Of a stretch of 64,000 nt of DNA, positions 39,101 to 42,504 are shown piece by piece (the first letter of the stretch is position 1; the number at the start of each line of letters is the position of its first letter). Position numbers and translations under genes: made by a program. The notes beneath the pieces were generated by a model. That model was not told the origin of the DNA. It did not search any database and was given only the letters and a program-made list of their open reading frames with translations. Source of the stretch: Carposina sasakii (taxonomy: Eukaryota; Arthropoda; Insecta; Lepidoptera; Carposinidae); NCBI GenBank assembly GCA_014607495.2, contig CP053157.1:124001-188000 (forward strand), given 5' to 3'.

Positions 39101-40531
39101 TTTAATTTTGCTATTGTTAGTTTATTACGTCGCCTGTTAGCGTAACTTTATTATGTTTACCATATCTATCATAGATAATGCTTACTTATTGTGTATAGCT
39201 TATGAAGCTCTGGTCTCTATAAGTCCTTGAATACCTAGAAGTGCCTAAAGTTATCTGTTGTTTTCAAACAAATTGATGATAACGTTTAAATATAAGAAAA
39301 TGTTACAAAATTATCGTACGTAGATATATAGATCACGCTCTAGATATTTCCCTTTTCTTTCGATTAATATAAGAATGCTTCGATGCCCAGAAAACTTGTC
39401 TTGTCCAAGAGATTAGAGAAGCGTTTAAGATGACCAGACATTATTAGCATAATCCTAAAACAAATGTGGACATTTGGCTAAGCACAACTACTATTGACGT
39501 GGATCACCAACAAAATCGCATAATGACCCCTAGTTAATTTAACTCTGTTACTCGTAAATATGTAACTACGAGTATATAACCATCGTGTTGGCGAATGACC
39601 TCGGCGTGGCAGATATGGTAAAACATATTATGTAACTCGATGGAAGAAATGTATAGTGTGGGATCATTGTACTAAATTATTCGTAACCCGCGTCCATACA
39701 TTATCGGTAAATTTTAGTAATAGGACATCCTTAGACTAGACAGGACATCATATACTAGAATTCATCATTCCTTAATTGTTGTAATCGAAGAACCTAGTAC
39801 GAGAGTCCTTTCTGTTCGCAGGTGTTCGACGAGATATGCGTGGAGCTAGCGCTGGCGGTGCTGCAGCTGCTGCAGAATGCGCCGCCCGAGGAACACATGT
39901 ACCGTGCGGCGCGAGCCCTCGCACGTCTGTGTGCCGCCAGTCCCTCTGTGCCGCCGCTGCTGGCGGCCGTGGGGCCCCCGCCGCAGAGCTGCAGGTGAGT
40001 GCGGGGCCCCGCCAGACTGTTTGAGATATAAGGGGCCCTAGCCGGGATGTGTCTGGCGCAGTCGAACTTAGTGGCCTGTGCTGGTTGACGCCGCGTTGTC
40101 ATTTAAATGTGGCTCTAAGTAAGACTGCCTTTTTTTCAGGTCCGTAGTACTCGTAACAGAGAAGTACTAAGCATTTGTCACTTATATATAATATCTTAAT
40201 ATATTTACAGTATGTATGTATTATATTTTAAATTTATTTTCATTTATTTTTACCTATAATTATATTATCATAAAGTTTTTTTATTAGTTACAAATAATAA
40301 TACAAAATTTTAAAGCTCCTAACTACCTTTTGCCCCTGACATTAACAATATTAAGTAACTTAAGCACATATCAACTAATACTCTAAAAACAACAATGTAG
40401 GAGGTTACATTTCCACAAAATAATGTTGTACAATACTGAGCTCTCTAATCTAACGTCAGTCTGTCTGTCTCAGAGGCACGAGTCCACGCGTGGATGAGCA
40501 GATCGACATCATCATGGCCAAAGTGAAGTGA
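3075..40531 (+). CDS. Desi1: DESI1-type isopeptidase fused to a C-terminal PUL domain (long isoform)
   Basis: PPPDE/DESI proteins are papain-fold thiol isopeptidases acting on SUMO or ubiquitin; PUL domains of the Doa1/PLAA type bind p97/Cdc48. Exons: 3075-3162, 5133-5224, 19803-19912, 20206-20383, 22755-22816, 27061-27188, 30036-30169, 33120-33267, 33483-33673, 33833-33937, 34560-34643, optional 37514-37570, 39822-39994, 40474-40531. All phases close: 1608 nt (535 aa) with the optional exon, 516 aa without. Residues 1-160 are the PPPDE domain. His38 (VWHTSVVV) and Cys108 (HHNCNHF) sit at the numbers of the human DESI1 catalytic pair. Residues ~165-265 are a charged linker with a Lys/Glu run. 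Residues ~285 to the end match PUL (LNHAHDI, ATALFICNLFEN, helical repeats). PPPDE-PUL fusions are described in other eukaryotes, so the fusion is not itself new. Intron 2 holds a Penelope-like element and a BEL/Pao provirus. Confidence 0.85.
3712..3790. repeat. SINE fragment (cacattaacctagtccca family)
   Basis: Shares 'aacctagtcccacactaagat' and 'tgtgttgtgggtacta' segments with the copies at 52125-52349 and 52447-52627, without the tRNA-like head. Confidence 0.75.
3859..4152 (-). pseudogene. RTE-type non-LTR retrotransposon, 3' end fragment
   Basis: A 97-codon minus-strand ORF ends with the typical C-terminal tail of RTE-like reverse transcriptases: KWKWAGHVARLKDQRW, GRPYIRWEDEV, then a Trp/Leu-rich end. 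The catalytic part is missing (5' truncation), so it is a dead fragment. Confidence 0.8.
5133..5224 (+). CDS. Desi1: DESI-PUL exon 2 (catalytic His)
   Basis: Acceptor ctgcag, donor gtgagt. Encodes GRQVEGVWHTSVVVFGKEYF and on to SCAP; the His of WHTS is residue 38, the expected catalytic histidine. Ends in phase 0. Confidence 0.9.
5225..7330. other. DESI-PUL intron 2, part upstream of the Penelope-like element
   Basis: Mostly AT-rich and unrecognised. A segment near 5460-5560 resembles one near 23470-23580 (cgactcgcaagcaaaat / cgactcgctagcaaaat). An ORF at 6155-6592 is open but not recognised. The stretch 7303-7330 resembles the reverse complement of about 3640-3670. Confidence 0.5.
7500..7544 (-). 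ncRNA. Hammerhead-ribozyme-like motif (left arm)
   Basis: Minus strand: CTGATGA (7539-7533), a GCCA/TGGC stem II, GAAAC (7516-7512), ATATGTC, with TAATC/GATTA as stem I. Stem III is only 2 bp (AC/GT) around ATAT. Penelope-like elements are known to carry hammerheads with minimal stem III. The first stem II pair (U-C) is mismatched, so activity is uncertain. Confidence 0.6.
7830..9122 (-). CDS. Penelope-like reverse transcriptase plus GIY-YIG endonuclease (5'-truncated)
   Basis: 430 codons open to the stop at 7830. RT motifs: SLDVESLFTNVP (residues 21-32), GLAMGSPLSP (82-91), YVDD catalytic box (118-121). GIY-YIG nuclease: GVY (318-320), a Cys-rich KCDECDAC insert, YIG (331-333), then GR and an RYKEH motif, as in Penelope endonucleases. 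The ORF begins at a GTG at the inverted-copy junction, so N-terminal RT sequence is lost and the copy is unlikely to be autonomous. Confidence 0.88.
   Translation of the reverse strand: MYCFIEKIKYIELPTNSKLFSLDVESLFTNVPYKDCLDIIKTWCDKVNLHPTEVDNIIGLTRLCMNQNYFCYRNTYYLQKDGLAMGSPLSPFLAEIFMDWYENKFIVNNSKIKYYFRYVDDVILCWTGSVRQFHVFVNKINTKHAKIKFKIEEEVNNSINFLDLTISRLDKFHDFAVYRKPTHTDVTIPVDSFHPWQHKLAAYKSMIHRLVTLPLNNYNYNKEFNTIVQIARSNGYSPQLIYNLVNKKENILVKQMLYPKVDQIQKQYTGSLTYYGGFSEKLSKLLKKEDIFVAFRTYNSLQKLINTKQKLELKKKSGVYQLKCDECDACYIGQTGRSFNVRYKEHISAFRNGNPNKSNFAEHLLQAGHSLADNNELRVLHVADKGIRLSILEKLEIMKAKFSGINLVNNQIDFVNTSPVLAAICQCQSQ
9130..9609 (+). pseudogene. Inverted copy of the Penelope-like GIY-YIG domain
   Basis: 159 codons repeat the C-terminal part of the ORF on the other strand (from TYYGGFSEKL to CQCQSQ), with no change found in the translation. 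It lacks the RT domain. Confidence 0.9.
9895..9939 (+). ncRNA. Hammerhead-ribozyme-like motif (right arm)
   Basis: Same motif on the plus strand: TAATC (9895-9899), CTGATGA (9900-9906), stem II 9907-9922, GAAAC (9923-9927), ATATGTC with predicted cleavage after 9934, GATTA (9935-9939). Identical to the left-arm copy but opposite in orientation. Confidence 0.6.
10113..11076. other. Intron 2 between the two large elements
   Basis: A moderately GC-rich patch at about 10250-10390 and AT-rich remainder. No exon, tRNA or recognisable element. Confidence 0.5.
11077..11081. repeat. Target-site duplication AATAG (left)
   Basis: AATAG directly before the left LTR; matched at 19554-19558. Confidence 0.9.
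11082..11338 (-). repeat. BEL/Pao 3' LTR
   Basis: 257 bp, TGTACGG...CCGTACA with short terminal inverted repeats; same sequence as 19297-19553. Confidence 0.95.
11442..13298 (-). CDS. Envelope-like protein of the BEL/Pao element (F-protein type)
   Basis: An intact 618-codon ORF. It has an RKRR furin-like cleavage motif at residues 104-107, followed by a Gly/hydrophobic stretch like a fusion peptide, long helical (heptad-rich) segments, a Cys-rich region (~350-425), a predicted transmembrane segment at ~523-544 and a basic cytoplasmic tail. This layout matches insect retrovirus and baculovirus F-like envelope proteins. Envelope genes occur in some BEL/Pao lineages. Whether it is expressed is unknown; gag-pol is frame-broken as assembled. 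Confidence 0.8.
   Translation of the reverse strand: MIILSPIQCFYNITKLSKSLYLDRVSNMQVIRDEWTLVVYYDMHPYWDGFETFEQYLEQISNTCAKLENKSLCDIILSQLHHEHSELQYHNNVLLTQRFDTHMRKRRGLVDGVGYIANSLFGVLDQRFSDQYTKDINNIKRNQNHLALLWKNQTSVTEAEYNLLKRTELTINKQHKIINQHLNNLSKISNTLNKEIQQSEIMNELSLSTIIANNMLIKLKSIQDTLLDTITDIHHGMFNIHLLSPEQLRNELSIISGQLSQDLSLPINNIQTEIAKIYHLLKVKARVTEEYLIFEIKIPLISRESFDLYKIITIPQQIGTKTMRIVPVSDYVAINLRKDTYLTIVDKDVQQCLQYEVSTKLCHTRKPIFHFKSDESLCIRDQITNKCQAIVSSCRNSWEELNKINTYLYYCCGKCTLRIICEDQVTAAQTDKAGVIVLGQNCVIKGEDFTVTSHKNQLSETKSSLDMYTPGISQINHIINISIPLSEFNATDNRVELDQIKNQIQQMKKETAATEDISYHDVHQYSIIYILLTAAIAITALMIWRRLRSRRSGSADLRSEHEQHELSSIIAHITQNQPRLSDGSSRHELPTDSRTARNLHKMQNKATSPVLHKATSYK
13295..13573 (-). CDS. BEL/Pao DUF5641 C-terminal domain fragment
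   Basis: HPGADGLVRVVTLRTKSGII and VVKLSLL are the DUF5641 signature found at the end of BEL/Pao pol. The domain's beginning (about 13570-13690) is in a different frame. Confidence 0.8.
   Translation of the reverse strand: MHPGADGLVRVVTLRTKSGIIKRPVVKLSLLTTDTSLISAHRAITTPDQANKYEDKNDQKPQQSSLNKVSENKKGSRKKSNFASYGLSLFLL
13696..14300 (-). pseudogene. BEL/Pao integrase core, two frames
   Basis: ORF 14300-13881 has YIAVFVCMATKAVHFELVSD and MYSDNGTNFVGG (DDE core) and WHFNCPAWPHAGGEWE. ORF 13884-13696 continues in another frame (MNSRPLCAVSED, TPSHFL). A frame break lies near 13881. Confidence 0.85.
14251..15594 (-). CDS. BEL/Pao RNase H and integrase N-terminus
   Basis: 447 codons: HGFSDSSLKAYACVVY and LPRLELSG (RNase H), GWTDSTAVLGWL (RNase H Asp), then HH-x-CC zinc-binding integrase N-terminus (HAHHTMMHGG ... 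CVTCRKI). Frame is lost near 14300. Confidence 0.85.
   Translation of the reverse strand: MGRRASSNIREEWENLRSELQHINDLQIPRWYHTNEHDNIELHGFSDSSLKAYACVVYCKANDKIILVAAKSRIVPVNKNLTLPRLELSGGLLLSKLMHKVQQALTGHQIKVFGWTDSTAVLGWLQGDSARWKPFVANRVKQITEIIPPKNWRYVKSSDNPADCASRGITGEQLKHHGLWWNGPSFLLSFNEEQDVDRPVYTTDKEIRIIKHTNVTTRHNCEDVIQYIICKFSTMTRAVRVLAWLLRTITRNREQTAYLTVTELNRAKVKIIQYVQNCEFKEEIDCLKSNKHIHKNSKILELNPFLDEQGLLRVGGRLKHANISINRKHPYIIPHKHRLTELIIVHAHHTMMHGGARLTLSKTRDEFWIIGGNRAVKQQLRTCVTCRKIKAKRLEQLMGDLPEARINPHDPSYTLAWISQDSLTSNSQRPRSENKQRIYSRVCLHGN
15444..16310 (-). CDS. BEL/Pao reverse transcriptase fragment
   Basis: A 288-codon ORF with VADICKMFRQI (RT motif A, catalytic Asp) and FYMDDLVSG (YMDD box), then the Pao-type 'Peptidase_A17' segment (GLKWNPNKDHF). 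It overlaps the next ORF by 150 bp in a different frame. Confidence 0.85.
   Translation of the reverse strand: MSCGPNLQQDLMSLIMRWRQYQYVYVADICKMFRQILINPEQQKYQKIIWRTSSNKPLQEYKLTTITYGTRSAPFLAMMTLKQLSIDEGHKYPSSRAAKALQQEFYMDDLVSGSFTIESAKQLQSDLIQLLQSGGFNLRKWSSNRSELLEDVSKAEDIQPDFTFKHVESTTKTLGLKWNPNKDHFTFQMKCDITTAPHKSTKRILLSEISKIFDPLGWYSPLTTKFKLLFKKTWDCNIQWDDELPAISEKNGRTFDQSSSISTIYKYQDGIIRTSTTISNFMDFQIHH
16315..17937 (-). CDS. BEL/Pao zinc knuckles and aspartic protease region
   Basis: A 540-codon ORF. Cys/His motifs near residues 120-190 (CTYCTNDHKLFAC, CRNCLYDH, CRVCNGNHNTLLH) are the gag-type zinc knuckles. ALIDAGSQTSLIS (~residue 250) is the DUF1758-type aspartic protease active site. The C-terminal part leads into the RT. 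The next ORF is in another frame. Confidence 0.85.
   Translation of the reverse strand: MSTRHKEPRCGCNIMGPNPSTSTFPKLDTETHNDYIVSLKTPRELPLLSDFFTVSGDKFTSLESSRRKPDTSKSYQHYQPKYEPSGSKKTTSYKAFSTNQNMNLKSYQNHSFNRSSNNYNDNYKCTYCTNDHKLFACKAFLELQPDGKREIIAKHNICRNCLYDHKGKECHSLKRCRVCNGNHNTLLHDTYGPTQGLSLASGNKKVSAENKKHINSNHVSQEDLSEILLATALIKVRTADQSQVTLRALIDAGSQTSLISEKAAQILRLPRKRCKGVIFGVGAKEKHCKGIINISCTALNSHYTFNTDVYIMRNLINNLPNKSFKKPSWDFIDSIDLADPKFYISRQVDILLGADIYSNIIQEGITRHNTNQPIAQQTRLGWILVGNVQTLQCNVVLNNVEDMHKFWSVEDISEPTNMSQEDLDCLEYYQKTTTRNKEGRYIVSMPFKPNFEEQLGTSKSMAIAQFRQLENKFIRRPNLAEAYKSFMNEYQSLNHMVQCTSNEKLSCYFPHHAVERAESTTSALRVVFNATAKINGLQLK
18059..19256 (-). pseudogene. BEL/Pao gag region (DUF1759 type), frame-broken
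   Basis: Two overlapping ORFs in different frames: 19256-18618 (N-terminal helical region from MEELIATQFDL) and 18670-18059 (KMEIPIFSGSYQHWTSFKDL, the DUF1759 signature of BEL/Pao gag). They overlap by ~50 bp in different frames, so an indel or programmed shift lies around 18620-18670. A third short frame follows at 18035-17829. Confidence 0.8.
19297..19553 (-). repeat. BEL/Pao 5' LTR
   Basis: 257 bp, same as the left LTR. The element's transcription would start here and run leftward. Just inside it the minus strand reads TGGTCCTTCGAGC, a possible primer-binding/leader segment, not proven. Confidence 0.95.
19554..19558. repeat. Target-site duplication AATAG (right)
   Basis: AATAG immediately after the right LTR, matching 11077-11081. 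Confidence 0.9.
19559..19802. other. Intron 2 remainder
   Basis: Unique-looking sequence between the provirus and exon 3, ending in the acceptor for exon 3. No further feature. Confidence 0.5.
19803..19912 (+). CDS. Desi1: DESI-PUL exon 3
   Basis: Acceptor cttgcag, donor AG/gttggt. Encodes GTTSLGEPLQTQELGYTQVP and on to LRTSTF; corresponds to the DESI1 strand-helix region before the cysteine. It lies 14.6 kb downstream of exon 2 because of the transposons in intron 2. Confidence 0.9.
20206..20383 (+). CDS. Desi1: DESI-PUL exon 4 (catalytic Cys)
   Basis: Acceptor ttcag, first donor CAG/gtaccg at 20384. Encodes RGDAYHLLHHNCNHFSEEL; Cys108 is the predicted nucleophile. Only the first donor of the following array was used: it keeps phase 0 and joins exon 5 in frame. 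Eleven more identical donors follow in the downstream array. Confidence 0.88.
20312..21690 (+). repeat. 86-bp minisatellite made of DESI exon 4 end plus its splice donor
   Basis: About 15 GC-rich units, mostly 86 bp. Each contains the last part of exon 4 (ALRAALLALLGGVRGAPQ), the donor CAG/GTACCG and ~17 bp of intron. Intact donors end exons at 20383, 20469, 20556, 20642, 20728, 20814, 20912, 20999, 21160, 21246, 21345 and 21431; two units have a mutated CACGGTACCG. Every intact donor also forms a KpnI site. The period is not a multiple of 3. Long ORFs across the array on both strands reflect absence of stop codons, not genes. Confidence 0.95.
21691..22450. repeat. Interspersed repeat with 'actagtggacgcccgcgac' motif
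   Basis: After the 86-bp array the sequence turns AT-rich. The block 21815-22060 has the motif 'actagtggacgcccgcgact', 'gggataaaaagtagcc' and 'atcggttcagccgtttctgag'. The same family recurs near 58620-58850, 60062-60535 and 35500-35550. Boundaries are approximate. Confidence 0.65.
22755..22816 (+). CDS. Desi1: DESI-PUL exon 5
   Basis: Acceptor ttccgcag, donor AG/gttagt. Encodes SGARADSPDFITLNDQIEEA plus a split Arg/Ser codon. In phase with exon 4 and with two alternative following exons (23789 and 27061). Confidence 0.8.
22817..23788. other. Intron between exon 5 and the alternative last exon
   Basis: Holds a 47-bp hairpin at 23239-23285 and a segment near 23425-23575 resembling 5400-5560. 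No exon. Confidence 0.5.
23239..23285. repeat. Hairpin (19-bp arms, one mismatch)
   Basis: GTTTAACTAGGGTTTGGAC is followed after 9 bp by its reverse complement with one mismatch. Could be a small MITE or an RNA hairpin; no further support. Confidence 0.7.
23789..23918 (+). CDS. Desi1: Alternative terminal exon of DESI (short isoform)
   Basis: Acceptor ccctgcag at 23788. Joined to exon 5 the frame reads SSAPPPLSPDAAALLSAAEA and so on, ending at TGA 23916-23918. The resulting protein would be 219 aa, close to a stand-alone DESI1 and lacking PUL. ATTAAA follows at 23935-23940. Because exon 5 also joins exon 27061 in frame, this is best read as a mutually exclusive last exon; RNA would settle it. 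Confidence 0.6.
23935..23940 (+). terminator. Polyadenylation hexamer for the short DESI isoform
   Basis: ATTAAA, the commonest variant of the poly(A) signal, 16 bp after the stop codon of the alternative exon. Confidence 0.4.
24608..25020 (-). pseudogene. CR1/Jockey-type non-LTR retrotransposon 3' fragment
   Basis: A minus-strand 95-codon ORF (24895-24608) with RTKRYANSFVMRTAKEWNAF and PEHYNIGLFKSKVNRH, the C-terminal tail of CR1/Jockey reverse transcriptases. Homologous-looking sequence continues to ~25020 out of frame. 5'-truncated remnant. Confidence 0.75.
25402..25765 (-). repeat. Inverted-repeat arm (copy 1)
   Basis: Reverse complement closely matches 30834-31233, apart from a ~28-bp insertion in that copy. 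The spurious ORF translations are near identical (MAILYYVLV.KY.DKSASVFV). Likely two insertions of one repeat family. Confidence 0.85.
26040..26340. mobile_element. Truncated copy of a CAGGGTG...CACCCTG element
   Basis: Begins TA/CAGGGTGATTTTTGGTCGTC and matches the complete copy at 37745-38118 over ~300 bp. The right terminus is lost near 26340, next to another MITE. Confidence 0.75.
26369..26841. mobile_element. MITE with long terminal inverted repeats
   Basis: Ends GTTAGTCCACTCT and AGAGTGGACTAAC. Arms of ~160 bp are inverted and imperfect (cacgatatcagttt..., gaatgaaaagtagaatccgatc...) around an AT-rich centre. No ORF; TSD unclear. Confidence 0.8.
27061..27188 (+). CDS. Desi1: DESI-PUL exon 6 (charged linker)
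   Basis: Acceptor gttgcag, donor gtattt. Encodes RLQSQQLGQRRSDIAQKVAR followed by a Lys/Glu-rich run and an acidic tail. Continues the helix begun in exon 5 (DQIEEA-RLQSQQ). Predicted coiled-coil or basic linker; nuclear localisation is possible but untested. Confidence 0.8.
27262..27500 (+). repeat. SINE/RTE-tail repeat ('gctggacgtaggcctccc' family)
   Basis: Shares 'ctggacgtaggcctccccca...gccac' with the inverted copies at 29788-29885 and 32110-32385, a 3'-tail sequence common in lepidopteran non-LTR elements. Confidence 0.7.
28570..28830 (+). promoter_or_regulatory. GC-rich island, possible internal promoter
   Basis: GC- and CpG-rich for ~260 bp inside an AT-rich intron, followed by TATTTATAA near 28829. 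It lies 1.2 kb upstream of exon 7, whose ATG at 30038 would start a PUL-only protein. Speculative. Confidence 0.2.
29240..29520 (+). pseudogene. RTE-like retrotransposon tail fragment
   Basis: Plus-strand reading gives SWYGHVLVKRRDERHILQRA, then GRGRPKKCWMDCV, the C-terminal signature of RTE-like RTs, with frame interruptions. Dead fragment. Confidence 0.7.
29788..29885 (-). repeat. Copy of the 'gctggacgtaggcctccc' repeat, inverted
   Basis: 'ggtggaggcctacgtccagcagtggactgcaataggctga' block; followed by an (aag)n tail. Confidence 0.7.
30036..30169 (+). CDS. Desi1: DESI-PUL exon 7
   Basis: Acceptor ccgacag, donor gtacgt. Its first two bases complete a GAT codon from exon 6, then MAEAVEASPSEARAGPSSAL and on to VYKDID. 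The internal ATG at 30038 could start a PUL-only protein if a promoter lies upstream. Confidence 0.75.
30834..31233 (+). repeat. Inverted-repeat arm (copy 2)
   Basis: Partner of 25402-25765. The arms enclose exons 6 and 7 of DESI-PUL at a 5-kb distance. Confidence 0.85.
32110..32385 (-). repeat. Full-length-looking copy of the 'gctggacgtaggcctccc' repeat, inverted
   Basis: Matches 27262-27500 in reverse: gagtagagtttgtaccac..., ggtttccgggaggtgggcagc..., cgtggcgtgccctggggtaggcctacgtcc. Both coding-like shadows are spurious. Confidence 0.75.
33120..33267 (+). CDS. Desi1: DESI-PUL exon 8
   Basis: Acceptor cctcag, donor gtatgt. Encodes GAAELKQLESQLSSVELSDT and on to LGDDFLPLV, leading into the PUL domain. 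Part of it is repeated just past the donor (see 33194-33327). Confidence 0.8.
33194..33327 (+). repeat. Nascent two-copy duplication of exon 8 end with its donor
   Basis: Exonic 33194-33230 (GAGCGAGCTGCGGCAGTATC and following) recurs at 33291-33327 inside the intron, about 97 bp away, with a small indel. The interval contains the exon end and donor. Same architecture as the large arrays but only two copies. Confidence 0.85.
33483..33673 (+). CDS. Desi1: DESI-PUL exon 9 (PUL domain)
   Basis: Acceptor tccgcag, donor gtgagt. Encodes GRILSDPGIPSEARVATLRS and on to LPEQRATALF; ARM-like PUL helices. Confidence 0.85.
33833..33937 (+). CDS. Desi1: DESI-PUL exon 10 (PUL domain)
   Basis: Acceptor cgtgcag, donor gtatgg. 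Encodes ICNLFENVSASEWLLYISEW and on to NIRATTK. Phase 0 at both ends. Confidence 0.85.
34560..34643 (+). CDS. Desi1: DESI-PUL exon 11 (PUL domain)
   Basis: Acceptor acaccag, donor gtaaag. Encodes VCVHAALSEDEQLREVGTAL then LHNIAAKE; corresponds to the A.(A).L.NIA helix of PUL domains. Phase 0. Confidence 0.8.
34977..35114 (-). repeat. tRNA-derived SINE
   Basis: The minus strand reads a tRNA-like body (35081-35010): GACCCGGTAGCTCAGTGG (box A) and GGTTCGATTCC (box B). Flanking 'aagaattttttccatttctttattaataa' and 'agatggtaaaattt' are shared with 51897-52034, so this is a dispersed SINE and not a tRNA gene; the anticodon arm is poor. Confidence 0.75.
35140..35555 (+). mobile_element. Interspersed repeat interrupted by a nested MITE
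   Basis: The left part (cccaactaatatttata...) and right part (acggatggagtcgcgaacgtccgctagt) match the ends of the copy at 60062-60535. A 260-bp TA-flanked MITE (35220-35479) sits inside. Confidence 0.65.
35220..35479. mobile_element. Foldback MITE, TA target, ends CAGGGTGTAAC
   Basis: 260 bp with ~112-bp near-perfect inverted arms and TA on both sides (35218-35219, 35480-35481). No coding capacity; a Tc1/mariner-like mobiliser is plausible from the TA target. Confidence 0.88.
36474..36500. repeat. (GT)n microsatellite
   Basis: About 11-12 GT dinucleotides with one interruption. Confidence 0.9.
36661..37004. mobile_element. hAT-type MITE with intact 8-bp TSD
   Basis: Ends CAGGGGTGTCCAACAT and (reverse) CAGGCATGTCCAACAT. 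The 8-bp direct repeat GCTTAGAC is at 36653-36660 and 37005-37012. The 344-bp interior has no transposase. Confidence 0.88.
37434..37513 (+). repeat. 5 x 16-bp tandem array of splice acceptor-like units
   Basis: Five 16-bp units (37434, 37450, 37466, 37482, 37498) of form (c/t)GCGTGTGTGTTGCAG. Four end in TGCAG and one in TGTAG, so each is an acceptor candidate. The last directly precedes an open 57-bp segment. Confidence 0.85.
37514..37570 (+). CDS. Desi1: Candidate 57-bp micro-exon of the PUL region
   Basis: After the fifth gtgttgcag unit, 19 codons RLRACAELRARLPAQAKSK are open and end at AAG/gtcggt. Phase 0 at both ends, so the exon can be included or skipped without frame change between exons 11 and 12. 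The donor is weak and I cannot confirm homology. Confidence 0.4.
37745..38118. mobile_element. Non-autonomous TA-flanked DNA element
   Basis: 374 bp, begins CAGGATGATTTTTGGTCGTC and ends in the reverse complement of CAGGGTGCTTTTTCGTTG. TA on both sides. Same family as 26040-26340. Confidence 0.8.
38784..38821. repeat. Short hairpin TTGGGACACA / TGTGTCCCAA
   Basis: 10-bp perfect arms around an alternating at/gt loop. Confidence 0.7.
39822..39994 (+). CDS. Desi1: DESI-PUL penultimate exon
   Basis: Acceptor ttcgcag, donor gtgagt. Encodes VFDEICVELALAVLQLLQNA and on to PPPQSC; last long PUL helices. Confidence 0.8.
39995..40473. other. Last DESI-PUL intron
   Basis: AT-rich, ends in a (tctg)n pyrimidine tract before the acceptor. 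No other feature. Confidence 0.6.
40474..40531 (+). CDS. Desi1: DESI-PUL last exon
   Basis: Acceptor gtctcag; RGTSPRVDEQIDIIMAKVK then TGA at 40529-40531. In phase with the preceding exon. AATAAA follows at 40758. Confidence 0.8.
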
Positions 40532-42260
40532 GGACCACCATGATACTAGCATTTTCTACCTAATTCTACCATTTACGACAGAATTCGCTATTAGCATTTG
40601 TTTTTTAAAAACTAATTTGTAGTCTAATCGCGTAAAAAAAAATTATTTTATTTCGGTTTTTTGGTTGCAATACATCATTTTAACTTCCTCGATTTTAATT
40701 TAATGCCGACTATTTAGTATTGTTTTTAAAATATCACATATTATAGCTAATGATGTAAATAAAAATAGTAATATCTGAAGTATAGTTATTTAATTGGTTA
40801 GGGGAGATTTAGTGTAAGTACCTGATATGATATGTTAACACACTGCGCTTTGGATAATATCTATAAGATTATGTTTACTGAGATTATTATATTTTATTAT
40901 TAATAAGGTAAACTACCAAATTGTTAGAATTTTCTTCTAAAGATGTTTTAAAAGTTTTTTTATGATAGTAAATAAAAGCGCAGTAAGATACCTACATGTA
41001 AGAGGAGGCATTTACGTGTAAATTTATGTACCTAATAATATTTATATTATTATAGAAATAAACCTGAATTATGTATAATAAAGATTTTTATTTATTCATT
41101 TCCTCTTGATAAGAAATGTTTATAATCATATGAAACATTCCACCGAGATATTATGTACATTTACTGCTATAAAACTTTATATATAAATATAGAATAACAA
41201 GTACACTTGGTTTATTACATTTATACATGTAACACACAACTTAATTGAATGGGTATATTTAGAATTTTATACTTGCAAATACACACAGTTGTGTTTAAAA
41301 AATACTTAGTCAACTGTTACGTCATGTACGACAGGAGATTAAACTGATATGTATGCTAGTGAAGCCTCGCGTCAGCACAGGACTAGAATTTCATGGAGTC
41401 TTAAAGTACGAGTATCAATCTTTCTTCATATTTTTCAACATTAAAGGATCATTGACGTAGACAGTGTATCTTAAAAATTTACATGTTACATAAAATAGCC
41501 CTAGATTACAGGAGGATTATGACCAGTCTGTTGGTACCTACATACAATAAGAGTAATGATTTAGAATGTCTAGTTTCTTCCTTATGCTAAGTGAATCAGT
41601 CGATATACATAATGTGTCCTAAGTAGCTAGATACGAGGCAACATGTAAGGTTAGTACTTCAGTAACAATACCTGCTTACCCTTATATATTGTACAGGTGA
41701 GCTATTACCTACGAGTACTACAACTTTAGGGTTTATTTTCACCATATAGTGCACCTACCCGATGTGCCTATAAAATCTACGCAAATAATTTCATAAACTA
41801 CTTTCATCGCCGACAGAGTTGGCTTTGCAATCGCGAAAGTTTATCTATCCCTCACACTGGAGCGCACCCTTATGCATACATTTTCGGTCATAATTATCTG
41901 AAGCCTTATCTTTATGTCTCAGTAATTCTTATTGTCAGTTAGGAGCGATGCAACATGTTTGAGTCTCGCGTCGCCACCGTTTGTGTCGCTGATAGGTAGC
42001 AGTCGTGTTGCGCCGCCGAGGCCGTGCGGCTGGAGTGCACATGACAATGTTCATTAACCAGATCGGATATTATAACGGTCATTGAGTCTCAGCCTATGCA
42101 GCTTTGGAAATAGGAGGATCTATAGCTTCTATAGAATCAGCTTCGGCAGTAGAAGTAGTTTAACTATCTGAATCTGCCTAGTACACACCGATCAGCTGTC
42201 TATAGAAGTGCTTCAAAAAAAAACCAGTTCCCTTTCATCTGAACAAAGGTGTAGTAATAA
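40532..42260. other. Intergenic region: DESI-PUL 3' UTR and SLC26 5' region
   Basis: Several AATAAA sites at 40758-41085. About 41980-42040 is GC-richer and may hold the SLC26 promoter or 5' UTR. No ORF, no repeat recognised. Confidence 0.5.
40758..40763 (+). terminator. Polyadenylation signal of DESI-PUL
   Basis: AATAAA 227 bp after the stop codon; further copies occur between about 40970 and 41085. Which is used is unknown. Confidence 0.4.
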
Positions 42261-42504
42261 ATGTCAATGGAGGTAGAGGAATCGTTCCCCCTCCCGCCAG
42301 ACGAGCGCGGGGCAGGCGGGTGGCGCCGCTCCCTGCGCCGCCGCCTCCCGATATCCGCGTGGCTGCCCGAATACTCCCGGGAGGCGGCGCTGGCGGACGT
42401 GGTGGCGGGTCTGACGCTGGGCCTCACACTGGTGCCGCAGAGCATCGCCTACGCCAGCCTGGCCGACCTGCCGATCCAGGTGGGGCTGTACTCCTCATTC
42501 GTTG
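42261..42504 (+). CDS. SLC26 exon 1
   Basis: MSMEVEESF start with a cytoplasmic N terminus, then the first transmembrane segments (ALADVVAGLTLGLTLVPQSI). Donor gttagt. A second Met is at codon 3. Confidence 0.85.

Larger units (their letters stand above)
37571..39821. other. DESI-PUL intron before the penultimate exon
   Basis: Contains the TA-flanked element at 37745-38118 and a 38-bp hairpin (38784-38821). Otherwise AT-rich with no recognised feature. Confidence 0.55.

Noticed and set aside
39965..40024. Possible exon-end duplication at the penultimate DESI-PUL exon
   Set aside because: A gtggggccccc-like block recurs ~33 bp later after the donor, but similarity is short and GC-biased; not convincing as a further case of the array pattern.
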